This document shows, piece after piece, positions 33,990 through 42,789 of a stretch of DNA of 64,000 nt. Each line of letters begins with the position of its first letter. Position 1 is the stretch's first letter. The stretch covers positions 88,585,416-88,649,415 of the forward strand of contig NC_090728.1 in the NCBI RefSeq assembly GCF_036898095.1, given 5' to 3'. Source of the DNA: Palaemon carinicauda. Lineage: Eukaryota; Arthropoda; Malacostraca; Decapoda; Palaemonidae. A model generated the notes under the pieces. That model worked only from the letters and a program-made list of their open reading frames with translations. It was not told the DNA's origin and did no database searches. A program made the translations under genes and the position numbers.

Positions 33990-34600
33990 AATCAAAGGTA
34001 TTTCCTTGAATTGAGATAAATTGGAATGTGGAAATATGCTTCAGGAAGTGTATTGGGAGCATCAAATCTCATTACTTGTATTTGATCTTCCTCAGAACTT
34101 TTGAGGGTGTTTCCATCGAAAACCTTGTGAGCCCTCTGAACTTGAGGGCTGAGACATCTAATACTGGTCTCCAACTTTCTGAGCTTTTGGAAACTAGGAA
34201 TTACCTGTTGTAAAACCCCGTGGAAGGGTTTGTGATCTCTTGATAAGGGAGGGTAACCTTCTTTGACCACAACTAGCAACCAGGGGCTAGGCTGCAGGTT
34301 TTCTCAAATGAGGAAGTAGTGGAAAAGTCTTCCCTCTACTTCTGATAGATTTTTGAGTCTGGTTGGCAATCCTTTTGGAACGTTTACTATAAACGGAATT
34401 CTTTTGTGCCATCCATTAAATAAAGGGCCTCCTTGTTGGCAGTTCTGAGGAAGGAGCATTTTACCCAAAAGTGGAAGCTTGAGTATTTCTAGAAACTAAC
34501 CTCAAGACATCAGTTTGAGTTCTGCTCTACTTGAGCCACTACTTCATAAATTTTTAAGCCCATTTAACACAGGTCTCAAAATAGTTGAGGAAATTTATTT
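33990..34600 (-). pseudogene. DIRS-G: DIRS-like gag-end/RT fragment
   Basis: The minus-strand frame 34279-33992 reads LVVVKEGYPP, SPQVQRAHKVFDGNTLKSS and PEAYFHIPIYLNSRKYL. The last is the DIRS/LTR-type RT motif A region (compare DAYFHVSIHPDSQPYL in copy A), with the catalytic Asp replaced by Glu. Just upstream on the same strand, the complement of about 34290-34350 reads EGRLFHYFL, the typical entry to DIRS RT (compare GARLKNFW in A). Stops break both parts. Confidence 0.65.
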
Positions 34601-35220
34601 CTGTTTTTGTGGCTTGGATATTAACCCCACCATAGAGGTACATATCTGTTCTCTTCTCATAATCCCAAAACACGTACAGTAAAGGCTTATAATGTCTTGG
34701 ATGTTCCAACTGACATGGTTTTAATTAGGCAGTTCAGAAAACCTAAAATTATATCCAAATCCTGATATCCTGGAAATTTCTCAAATACAAGACTAGAAAT
34801 AACCCCTATTATAGTATCTGCAAAAGAAAGTGATTCAAGAACACACACTACTTGCTTACCCACAAACATCTCTGTATTATATCAACTTGTATAACCTGAA
34901 TTCAAAGATTTTCTCTTATGAGGCATAATGATAGTGTTAAAACTGGAAACCAAATAAAAGTCTAAGACAAGGTCAGACAACTGAGGCCTATATAAGTTAA
35001 GACATCTCTGCATTGAAATAGGCTTAACCCCTTCATTATGAGGCTGCGGATCCACTACTCAAACTACGTGCGAGATTGTCACCATTGGATATACTTGCTC
35101 ACTTACTCTATAATAGCCTACATTTCCATGTTTGTCTGTTTTACTGCTGATTACAGAATAAATGGTTCAAAAGTTTGGTTTGTTTTCCATTGTTTTTCAC
35201 CTTAAACAGCAGAAATATCT
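34601..35220. other. Intronic sequence between DIRS-G and DIRS-A
   Basis: No coding signal. Possibly more of DIRS-G gag, unrecognisable. Confidence 0.4.
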
Positions 35221-35400
35221 TTTTCAATATTAAACTTAGCCGGTGATTATATAAGCTGCAGCTCTGCTGCCCGACAGAAAAACTCTACGGTCAAAATACG
35301 CCAGCGATCGCTATGCAGGTAGGGGGTGTACATCAACAGCGCCATCTGTCGAGCAGGTACTCAAGTACTCCATGTAAACACAGAACCAATTTTCTCTCTG
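35221..35400 (+). repeat. DIRS-A left inverted terminal repeat
   Basis: Complementary to 41518-41680. The outer TTTTCAATATTAAACTTAGC is unique to the left end and is mirrored at 41392-41415 inside the internal complementary region. Confidence 0.95.
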
Positions 35401-35601
35401 TCGTGCCACCGGCAAGACCTACTAAATTCGCTGTTGCTTACTGGATTGGTTTTCACAGATTTTGGTGAAGTACACATTTCTAGTTATTAGCTTTCGCTTT
35501 GCAGAGGTTATCTTCAATACATCCTTGCTTTCTTTTATTGATTTTGGATTATTTGTTGACGACTTTGGATAGATTTTGAATTCCCCTTTGACTAATTCAA
35601 G

Positions 35602-37197
35602 ATGGCTGACCCTTCTCAAGTCCCTAAATACAGAAAGTGTAGTGCTAGGGACTGTTCAAGGCGTCTTCCGAAGGCCTCTATCAATCCGCACACCGTTTGT
35701 TCCAATTGTCGGGATAAAGTCTGTCAATTGGAAGATCGATGTGAGGAATGCGTTGGGCTTTCGGAATTCAATTTTCTCGAATTCCTGAAATATTCACGTA
35801 GGCTAGAGAGAGATAGAGTCAGGAGAAGTTCATCTCGCTCCGTTGATATTTCCTCTCCTCATGCCCCACAACCTTTTCCTTCCCCTGTAGTGGTTGCTCC
35901 TGATCCCCCTTCTAGCACTCAACAACCTTCGATGGCAGATATGATGCGTGCCATTCAGGCTCTGGGTGAGAGAGTCGAGTCATTGGCGAGTGACCGTAAC
36001 CAACTCATGGCAGACGTCAAGGAGTTGAAGGGTAAGAGTGCAGTGGGTAGTGACAAAGTGAGTGCCAGTGTTGTGGAAAGTGTTGTGGATAGTGTTGCGC
36101 TTGAGGGTTCGTCTGTTCGTGCCTGTCGTCCTCCTAGTCCGGGACCTCTTGCAAGCTCCCAAGCCCAGGGGAGAAGCAATGTCGTACGACCAAAGGGTTC
36201 GAGAGGCTTTAATCAGCGAACAGACGTTCCCTCCGTGGTTTCGGACGTATCTATCCAAGATCGTCCCACCCACAAGAAGACGAGAGAGCCCATTTATTCC
36301 TCGTCTGCGGAAGATGTTTCTCGGAAGAATAAATGGACCAAGGTCTCACGGCCTCTTAAACGCAAGTCGGTCCCTTCCGCGCAAGTCCAACGGCCCAGTT
36401 GTAGCCACTGGGTCAGTTCGGACTCGCTGCAGTCTTCCGATGACTGCACACCTCCTAAGAGAGGCAAAGCGGTACCGCATCAGGCAGTAACACCGTCTGT
36501 TGCCGCACCTGCTACTGTAGACCCTAAGTGGTCTTTGCTGCAGACCATGCAGACTCAGTTGACGTCTTTAATGCAGGACTTTCGTGCGGAGAAGGTTGAC
36601 GCTGCACCAACCGCTAGCCTACAACCACCTACGGTTGTGCGTCCAGTGGACGCTGAGGCTACCTTCTCCCGCACTCCAGCTGTGAGAGTCCCGCCACCCA
36701 TGCGCTGCCAGCCGCATGTTGACGTTAAGCGACGCACGGAACCCTCCGTTGACGTTCGCGAGTTACAACAACAACCTAAGTTGTTTTGTTTTGACGCTGT
36801 GCGTCAACTTCCGCAACCCAGTGTGGTTACCACTACTCGCCCACAGCAGACTAGACAGTCAGGAGTAGACGCTTTGCGCCCCCGCGCTGCTATGGTAGTT
36901 GCCAGCTCACAGACTGGGCAACAGTTCCATGACGTTGCGTCCGGTGCAGTCACGCATGCACCCGTGCTGCCGGACTCAGTTGACCAGCCAACTCCTACTC
37001 CTTTGCCGCTTCCTCCTCAGTATTCAGATGATGGACTCTCTGATGATGACGACGCTGCACACATTGACGACCCGCATACGGACTTCGACGAACCCAAGAC
37101 CACGCCTCCCTCCTTGGACTTTAGAAAAGTTCTTGCACTGTTCAGGGAGATGTATCCTGATCAGTTTTTCTGCGGCCCCACGCTCACCTCCCTCTGA
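35602..37197 (+). CDS. DIRS-A gag-like ORF, first part
   Basis: 531 codons starting MADPSQVPKYRKCSARDC. The N-terminus has a Cys pattern (C-x4-C ... C-x2-C ... C-x6-C-x2-C within about residues 12-50) that could bind zinc. A Ser/Arg patch (RRSSSRS) and a coiled-coil-like segment (ALGERVESLASDRNQLMADV, about residues 120-145) follow. The middle is Pro/Gln/Val-rich and low complexity, and the end is acidic (SDDDDAAHIDDP) then FRKVLALFREMYPDQFF. The function is inferred from position: first ORF of a DIRS element, thought to package its RNA. The ORF ends at a TGA, after which the homologous reading continues in another frame, suggesting a small frameshift. Confidence 0.8.
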   Translation: MADPSQVPKYRKCSARDCSRRLPKASINPHTVCSNCRDKVCQLEDRCEECVGLSEFNFLEFLKYSRRLERDRVRRSSSRSVDISSPHAPQPFPSPVVVAPDPPSSTQQPSMADMMRAIQALGERVESLASDRNQLMADVKELKGKSAVGSDKVSASVVESVVDSVALEGSSVRACRPPSPGPLASSQAQGRSNVVRPKGSRGFNQRTDVPSVVSDVSIQDRPTHKKTREPIYSSSAEDVSRKNKWTKVSRPLKRKSVPSAQVQRPSCSHWVSSDSLQSSDDCTPPKRGKAVPHQAVTPSVAAPATVDPKWSLLQTMQTQLTSLMQDFRAEKVDAAPTASLQPPTVVRPVDAEATFSRTPAVRVPPPMRCQPHVDVKRRTEPSVDVRELQQQPKLFCFDAVRQLPQPSVVTTTRPQQTRQSGVDALRPRAAMVVASSQTGQQFHDVASGAVTHAPVLPDSVDQPTPTPLPLPPQYSDDGLSDDDDAAHIDDPHTDFDEPKTTPPSLDFRKVLALFREMYPDQFFCGPTLTSL

Positions 37198-37262
37198 GTT
37201 CGCTTTAGGCACGCAGTCATCCGCGCCTGCCTTTACGAAGCTCGTCTAAGAGAGCTTTAAGA

Positions 37263-38012
37263 GTGTTGGGAGAATGGTTGCAGTCCAAAAAGCACCTTGG
37301 GAAGACAGCATTCACGTTTCCCCCTGCGAAACTCTCTTCCAGATCGAGCGTCTGGTATGCCACGGGAGAAGTTCTCGGCTTGGGAGTTCCTGCCTCTGCC
37401 CAGGGCGACTTCTCAAGCCTAGTAGACTCTCCCCGCAGGCTAGCCATGAGACGCTCCAAGATTTGTTGGACTCCTTCAGACTTAGACCATCTGATGAAAG
37501 GAGTGTTCAGAGCCTTCGAGGTTTTTAACTTTTTGGACTGGTGTTTGGGAGCGTTGAGCAGGAAGATCTCCCCTTCTGACAAGGATACTTCCATGCTCAT
37601 TATGTCCTGCATGGACAAGGCCATACGGGACGGTTCCAGTGAGCTTGCGGCTTCGTTCGTTTCCGGGGTCCTCAAGAAACGGGAAAACCTTTGCTCCTTC
37701 TTGTCAGCCGGAGTAACACAGTGTCAGAGATCGGAACTTATGTTTGCTCCTCTCTCAAAGTGCCTTTTCCCAGAAGAGTTGATAAAGGAGATTGCTGCCT
37801 CCTTGATTCAAAAAGACACGCATGACCTGGTTGCGTCATCTGCTCGCAAAGCCACCCCTTTGCCTACCGTGTCTAGACCCAGGATGGACACTCCAGCGTC
37901 CAGGTTCATTCCGCCCTTTCGTGGCAGAGCCTCCAGCAGAGGAGGTGCTCGTGCTGAAGGGAGACGCGGGATTAAGAAGAAAGGTACCAAGTCCTTTAAG
38001 GGCAGAGTCTGA
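37263..38012 (+). CDS. DIRS-A gag-like ORF, second part
   Basis: 249 codons in a different frame from the first gag piece; a short stretch in the third frame (about 37197-37249) bridges the two, so the gag region seems to have two frame changes. It contains helical segments (DLDHLMKGVFRAFEVFNFLD and LMRS-like blocks) and ends in a basic, Arg/Gly/Lys-rich tail (FRGRASSRGGARAEGRRG, about residues 220-238), as in RNA-binding gag C-termini. It overlaps the start of the RT ORF by about 190 bases. Whether the shifts are mutations or programmed is not known. Confidence 0.75.
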   Translation: MLGEWLQSKKHLGKTAFTFPPAKLSSRSSVWYATGEVLGLGVPASAQGDFSSLVDSPRRLAMRRSKICWTPSDLDHLMKGVFRAFEVFNFLDWCLGALSRKISPSDKDTSMLIMSCMDKAIRDGSSELAASFVSGVLKKRENLCSFLSAGVTQCQRSELMFAPLSKCLFPEELIKEIAASLIQKDTHDLVASSARKATPLPTVSRPRMDTPASRFIPPFRGRASSRGGARAEGRRGIKKKGTKSFKGRV

Positions 38013-39525
38013 CTGCCACATTCTTCAGACAGCAGTGGGAGCCAGACTCAAGAACTTCTGGCAGTCTTGGGAGAAAAGGGGCGCAGATGCACAATCTGTG
38101 AAGTTGCTCAGAGAAGGGTACAAGATCCCGTTTATACGCAAACCCCCTCTAGCAACGTCGCCCATCGACCTCTCTCCCAGGTACAGAGAGGAGGACAAGA
38201 GACTAGCTTTGAAGCAAGAGGTGTCCCTCTTACTAGAAAAGGGAGCGGTAGTCAAAGTCCGGGACCATCAATCCCCGGGCTTCTACAACTGTCTCTTCTT
38301 AGTGGTAAAGAAGACAGGAGGGTGGAGGCCGGTGCTAGACGTCAGTGCTCTGAATGTCTTTGTCACAAAGCAGACGTTCGCCATGGAGACGACAAAGTCT
38401 GTTCTAGCAGCGGTCAGGAAGGAAGACTGGATGGTCTCTTTAGACCTAAGGGACGCTTACTTTCACGTCTCCATCCACCCAGATTCCCAACCTTATCTAA
38501 GGTTCGTTTACGGGAAGGTTGTCTACCAATTTCAAGCCCTGTGCTTTGGCCTAAGCACGGCTCCTCTTGTCTTTACGAAACTGATGAGGAATATTGCCAA
38601 ATTCCTGCATTTAGCGGACATCAGAGCCTCCCTCTATTTGGACGACTGGCTTCTAAGAGCTGCTTCAAGTCGTCGCTGTCTGGAGAATCTAAAGTGGACT
38701 CTAGATCTGACCAAGGAATTGGGTCTCCTGGTCAATATGGAAAAGTCCCAACTGGTCCCATCCCAAACTATAGTGTACTTAGGGATGGAGATTCGCAGTC
38801 AAGCTTTTCGGGCTTTTCCGTCGGCCCCCAGAACAAGTCAAGCCCAAGGATGCATCCAGAACATGCTAAAGAAGGACCGATGTTCAGTCAGACAGTGGAT
38901 GAGTCTGATAGGGACGCTTTCATCCCTGGAACAGTTCATCGCGTTAGGGAGACTGCACCTCCGTCCCCTTCAATTTCACTTAGCTGTGCACTGGAAAAAG
39001 GACAAGACGCTAGAAGCGGTCTCGATCCCCATTTCCGAGAAGATGAAGTCATCACTGACTTGGTGGAAGGACAACATCCACCTCAGAGAGGGTCTGCCCC
39101 TGGCTGTTCAGACCCCCAACCACGTTCTCTTCTCGGACGCATCGGACACGGGCTGGGGTGCGACATTAGACGGTCGGGAATGCTCGGGATCTTGGAACTC
39201 GAATCAAAGAACGTTACATATCAACTGCAAGGAGCTACTGGCAGTTCATCTGGCCTTGAAAAGCTTCAAGTCCCTCCTTCTAGGCAAGGTGGTGGAGGTG
39301 AACTCAGACAACACCACGGCCTTGGCATACATCTCCAAACAAGGAGGGACCCATTCTATGACGTTGTACGAGATTGCAAGGGACCTCCTCACTTGGTCAA
39401 GAGATCTAAACCTTTCTCTAGTAACAAGGTTCATTCAAGGCAACATGAATGTCATGGCGGACTGCCTCAGTCGGAAGGGTCAAATCATCCCAACAGAATG
39501 GACCCTACACAAGGATGTGTGCTAG
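37822..39525 (+). CDS. DIRS-A reverse transcriptase and RNase H
   Basis: 567 codons; homology to DIRS pol starts near residue 75 (GARLKNFWQSWEK), so the true N-terminus may be later than the first Met. RT: SLDLRDAYFHV (motif A, about residue 205), FGLSTAPLVFTKLM (motif B, about 241) and YLDDWLL (motif C with both catalytic Asp, about 271). RNase H: LFSDASDTGWGATLDG (about 436), CKELLAVHLAL (about 468), VNSDNTTALAYI (about 493) and MADCLSRKGQ (about 544). All catalytic residues are present. It would turn the element RNA into DNA in the host cell. The ORF ends at TAG 39523-39525, where copy B has a sense codon and reads on into the methylase block, so this stop is likely a mutation in A. Confidence 0.95.
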   Translation: MTWLRHLLAKPPLCLPCLDPGWTLQRPGSFRPFVAEPPAEEVLVLKGDAGLRRKVPSPLRAESDCHILQTAVGARLKNFWQSWEKRGADAQSVKLLREGYKIPFIRKPPLATSPIDLSPRYREEDKRLALKQEVSLLLEKGAVVKVRDHQSPGFYNCLFLVVKKTGGWRPVLDVSALNVFVTKQTFAMETTKSVLAAVRKEDWMVSLDLRDAYFHVSIHPDSQPYLRFVYGKVVYQFQALCFGLSTAPLVFTKLMRNIAKFLHLADIRASLYLDDWLLRAASSRRCLENLKWTLDLTKELGLLVNMEKSQLVPSQTIVYLGMEIRSQAFRAFPSAPRTSQAQGCIQNMLKKDRCSVRQWMSLIGTLSSLEQFIALGRLHLRPLQFHLAVHWKKDKTLEAVSIPISEKMKSSLTWWKDNIHLREGLPLAVQTPNHVLFSDASDTGWGATLDGRECSGSWNSNQRTLHINCKELLAVHLALKSFKSLLLGKVVEVNSDNTTALAYISKQGGTHSMTLYEIARDLLTWSRDLNLSLVTRFIQGNMNVMADCLSRKGQIIPTEWTLHKDVC

Positions 39526-40071
39526 AGACTATGGGCCACATGGGGCCAACTTACCATAGATCTCTTTGCAACCTCGATGACCAAGAGGCTCCCAAATTAT
39601 TGCTCGCCAATCCCGGACCCAGCAGCAGTTCATATAGATGCCTTTCTACTGGATTGGTCCCATCTAGACCTTTATGCATTCCCCCCGTTCAAGATTGTCA
39701 ACAAGGTACTGCAGAAGTTCGCCTCTCACGAAGGGACAAGGTTGACGTTAGTTGCTCCCCTCTGGCCCGCGAGAGAATGGTTCACCGAGGTACTTCAATG
39801 GCTGGTGGACGTTCCCAGAACTCTTCCTCTAAGAGTGGACCTTCTACGTCAGCCACACGTAAAGAAGGTACACCCAAGCCTCCACGCTCTTCGTCTGACT
39901 GCCTTCAGACTATCGAAAGACTCACGAGAGCTAGAGGCTTTTCGAAGGAGGCAGCCAGGGCGATTGCTAGAGCAAGGAGGACATCCACTCTTAGAGTCTA
40001 CCAGTCGAAGTGGGAAGTCTTCCGAAGCTGGTGCAAGTCAGTATCAGTATCCTCGACCAGTACCTCTGTAA
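39526..40071 (+). CDS. DIRS-A methylase-like block (read-on of the RT ORF after a stop)
   Basis: Same frame as RT/RNase H. It contains TIDLFATSMTKRLPNYCSP, DPAAVHIDAFLLDWSHLDLY, AFPPFKIVNKVLQKF and APLWPAREWFTEVLQ. In DIRS-group elements the segment after RNase H has been described as similar to Dam-type adenine methylases; here I see the conserved DIRS block but cannot confirm the DPPY-type catalytic site. The C-terminal about 60 codons overlap the recombinase ORF in another frame. The intact form is in copy B. Confidence 0.75.
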   Translation, partial: RLWATWGQLTIDLFATSMTKRLPNYCSPIPDPAAVHIDAFLLDWSHLDLYAFPPFKIVNKVLQKFASHEGTRLTLVAPLWPAREWFTEVLQWLVDVPRTLPLRVDLLRQPHVKKVHPSLHALRLTAFRLSKDSRELEAFRRRQPGRLLEQGGHPLLESTSRSGKSSEAGASQYQYPRPVPL

Positions 40072-40970
40072 CCCAAATAGCTGACTTCCTTTTATACCTG
40101 AGGAAGGAAAGATCTCTTTCAGCTCCCACAATCAAAGGTTACAGAAGCATGTTGGCAACAGTCTTCCGTCACAGAGGCTTAGATCTTTCCAACAACAAAG
40201 ATCTACAGGACCTCCTTAAGTCTTTTGAGACCTCGAAGGAGCGTCGTTTGGCTACACCAGGTTGGAATTTAGACGTGGTACTAAGATTCCTTATGTCAGA
40301 AAGGTTCGAGCCACTACAATCAGCCTCCTTTAAAGATCTCACTTTAAAGACACTTTTCCTCGTCTGCTTAGCAACAGCTAAAAGAGTCAGTGAGATACAC
40401 GCCTTCAGCAAGAACATCGGATTTTCATCTGAAACGGCTACATGTTCTTTACAGCTTGGTTTTCTAGCCAAAAACGAACTACCTTCTCGTCCTTGGCCGA
40501 AATCGTTCGATATTCCAAGCCTTTCTAATTTGGTTGGAAATGAACTAGAAAGAGTCTTATGCCCTGTTAGAGCTCTTAAGTTCTATTTAAGACGAACTAA
40601 ACCTTTACGAGGACAGTCAGAAGCTTTATGGTGTGCTATTAAGAAACCTTCTTTACCTATGTCAAAGAATGCAGTTTCCTATTATATCAGACTGTTGATA
40701 CGAGAAGCTCATTCCCATCTGAATGAGGAAGACCATGCTTTGCTGAAGGTAAGGACACATGAAGTTAGAGCTGTCGCAACTTCAGTGGCCTTTAAGCAAA
40801 ATAGATCTCTGCAGAGTATAATGGACGCAACCTATTGGAGAAGCAAGTCAGTGTTCGCGTCTTTTTATCTTAAAGATGTCCAGTCTCTTTACGAGAACTG
40901 CTACACCCTGGGACCATTCGTAGCAGCGAGTGCAGTAGTGGGTGAGGGCTCAACCACTACATTCCCCTAA
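39800..40970 (+). CDS. DIRS-A tyrosine recombinase
   Basis: The C-terminal part of a frame that stays open from 38067 to 40970 (967 codons). Recombinase homology begins near 39850-39900 (SDCLQTIERLTRARGFSKEA), with a core-binding domain (STLRVYQSKWEVFRSWC, SAPTIKGYRSMLATVFRHR) and the catalytic domain: AKRVSEIHAF (Arg, codon 773 of the open frame), THEVRAVATS (His 898, Arg 901), TYWRSKS (Trp) and ASFYLKDV (nucleophile Tyr 934). All positions are intact with no stop. It should integrate the circular DNA copy by Tyr-mediated strand exchange. The actual start codon is uncertain because the upstream frame overlaps pol. Confidence 0.93.
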
Positions 40971-41377
40971 TTCCATAACCTTTTTTAATCTTTCTCTTGA
41001 AATGTTTTTTATTGTTGTTTTTTGGGTTGTCCGGAAGGCTAAGAAGCCTTTCGCATCCTGGTTGATTTGGCGGGTGTCAAATTCTTTTCTTGAGAAGCGC
41101 CTAGATTAGAGGTTTTGATGAGGTCCTTTAGTATGGGTGGCAACCCTTAATACTTCAGTTCCTAGGAGTCGCTCAGCATCCTAAGAGGATCGCGAGGCTC
41201 AGTAAGGAAGACTTACTTAAAAAGGCAGAGTAATTGTTCAAGTCGACTTCCTTACCAGGTACTTATTTATTTTATGTTTGTTATTTTGAATAACTGCTAA
41301 AATGAAATACAAAATACTTAGCTCATTATAATGTAAACAAGTAATGCTGGTCTCTACCCACCCCCCTGGATGTGAAT

Positions 41378-41716
41378 CAGCTTATATAATCACCGGCTAA
41401 GTTTAATATTGAAAAATTTTATTTTTATTAATAAAATAAATTTTTGAATATACTTACCCGGTGATTATATATTAAAGGACCCTCCCTTCCTCCCCAATAG
41501 AGACCCAGTGGACCGAGGAGAAAATTGGTTCTGTGTTTACATGGAGTACTTGAGTACCTGCTCGACAGATGGCGCTGTTGATGTACACCCCCTACCTGCA
41601 TAGCGATCGCTGGCGTATTTTGACCGTAGAGTTTTTCTGTCGGGCAGCAGAGCTGCAGCTTATATAATCACCGGGTAAGTATATTCAAAAATTTATTTTA
41701 TTAATAAAAATAAAAT
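41378..41716 (+). repeat. DIRS-A internal complementary region (41378-41471) and right terminal repeat (41518-41716)
   Basis: CAGCTTATATAATCACCGGC to AATATTGAAAA is the complement of the left end, followed directly by TTTTATTTTTATTAATAAAA to CCCGGTGATTATATA, the complement of the right end. The junction would correspond to the ends of the circle. Confidence 0.95.
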
Positions 41717-42789
41717 TTTTCATTCATTGTGAAGAGGTTATAAAATGATTTTTCAGAAATTTGTTTTATACAATTTTCTCAAAAATAATGGTAAAGCAAT
41801 GTGATTTTGTGTATGAAAACTTTAAATTCATTGAATTGACTATGTTACTCCTTAAAAATTTCATTATAAATAGCAGTCGAAAGATATAAAACTACTCGTC
41901 AGTAATAATGGACTTTAAAGTTGTACAGAAATTTAATGAAAATATCCATTTGTTTCCTTTGACACGAAGTATTCTCTAATACCCGTCGAAAGACGTAAAA
42001 TTACTTATCAGTAATGATAGACTTTACATTATAAAGAAATGTAATGAAAATATCCATTTGTTTCCTTTGACATAAGATGTATTCTATAATGTATAATTTA
42101 TAAGTTATACTATAAACAAAAAACTCATGAGAAAAGAAACATATTTCTGGCCCACTTGCATGTGACTGTCTCTATGAACTGGATCATTCCTGTTTTGGGT
42201 ATTTCACAAACTTGGAAATAGAAACTGTGCTTCCAAGATCATGATAAATACTGCTTAGAATGGCAATAAAGAGAACTAATGACAGTAGGCTAACTTTTAC
42301 TCATGAAAACAATTAACAATACTAATAGGAAATATGTAAGACATGAAGATATTTTGGTTTAATGATAGTTGAGAAAAAAGGAATAAAATAAAAAACAAAT
42401 CTTACGCATCAACAACTTGCATTACGTACTTGTAAAACATTTTTATCTTGTTGTGGGTGTGACTTGTGGTAGTCAAGAGGAGGAGAAGCTTTCTCTGTGA
42501 TTTGAACACTATGCCAACATAGAAATACACTAAAATAGACCTTACATAATCATGAATACGGACTAGAATTGCAAGCATTTCGGTTGGTGGTGGGGTGATA
42601 TGTGAGGATCCCTACGTCTCTAGCTGGGGGTGTCAAGGATGGTTTGAGTAATGCCTCAGGTAGGGAATGTTGCCATTGGATCGAGATAGTGGTGTGATTA
42701 TTATATGGTAATTAAAAGCAGACTAGAATTATTCTTTTGGTCTTGAATTAGTCACAATTGTACAGTAGTATTGATCCTGTAGTCCCTTT
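41717..42789. other. Intronic sequence with a 108-bp tandem duplication
   Basis: 41876-41983 and 41984-42085 are two copies of a 108-bp unit (shared AATGAAAATATCCATTTGTT and TCCTTTGACA). The rest has no gene or repeat I recognise. Confidence 0.75.

Larger units (their letters stand above)
35221..41716 (+). mobile_element. DIRS-A: structurally complete DIRS-like retrotransposon (6.5 kb)
   Basis: Inverted terminal repeats at 35221-35400 and 41518-41716 match exactly over about 140 bases (for example CTGCAGCTCTGCTGCCCGAC at 35257 and its complement near 41660). An internal complementary region at 41378-41471 joins the complements of both ends. Inside, in order: gag-like ORFs, RT with RNase H, a methylase-like block and a tyrosine recombinase. 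These are the DIRS-group hallmarks; there is no LTR, integrase or obvious target duplication. A single in-frame stop (39523-39525) and frame changes in gag are the only damage seen, so it is young. It sits in the last intron of aPKC in sense orientation. Confidence 0.95.

Noticed and set aside
38067..39800. Annotating the full 967-codon frame as one protein
   Set aside because: Only the C-terminal third shows recombinase homology. The rest overlaps pol; kept as a finding instead.
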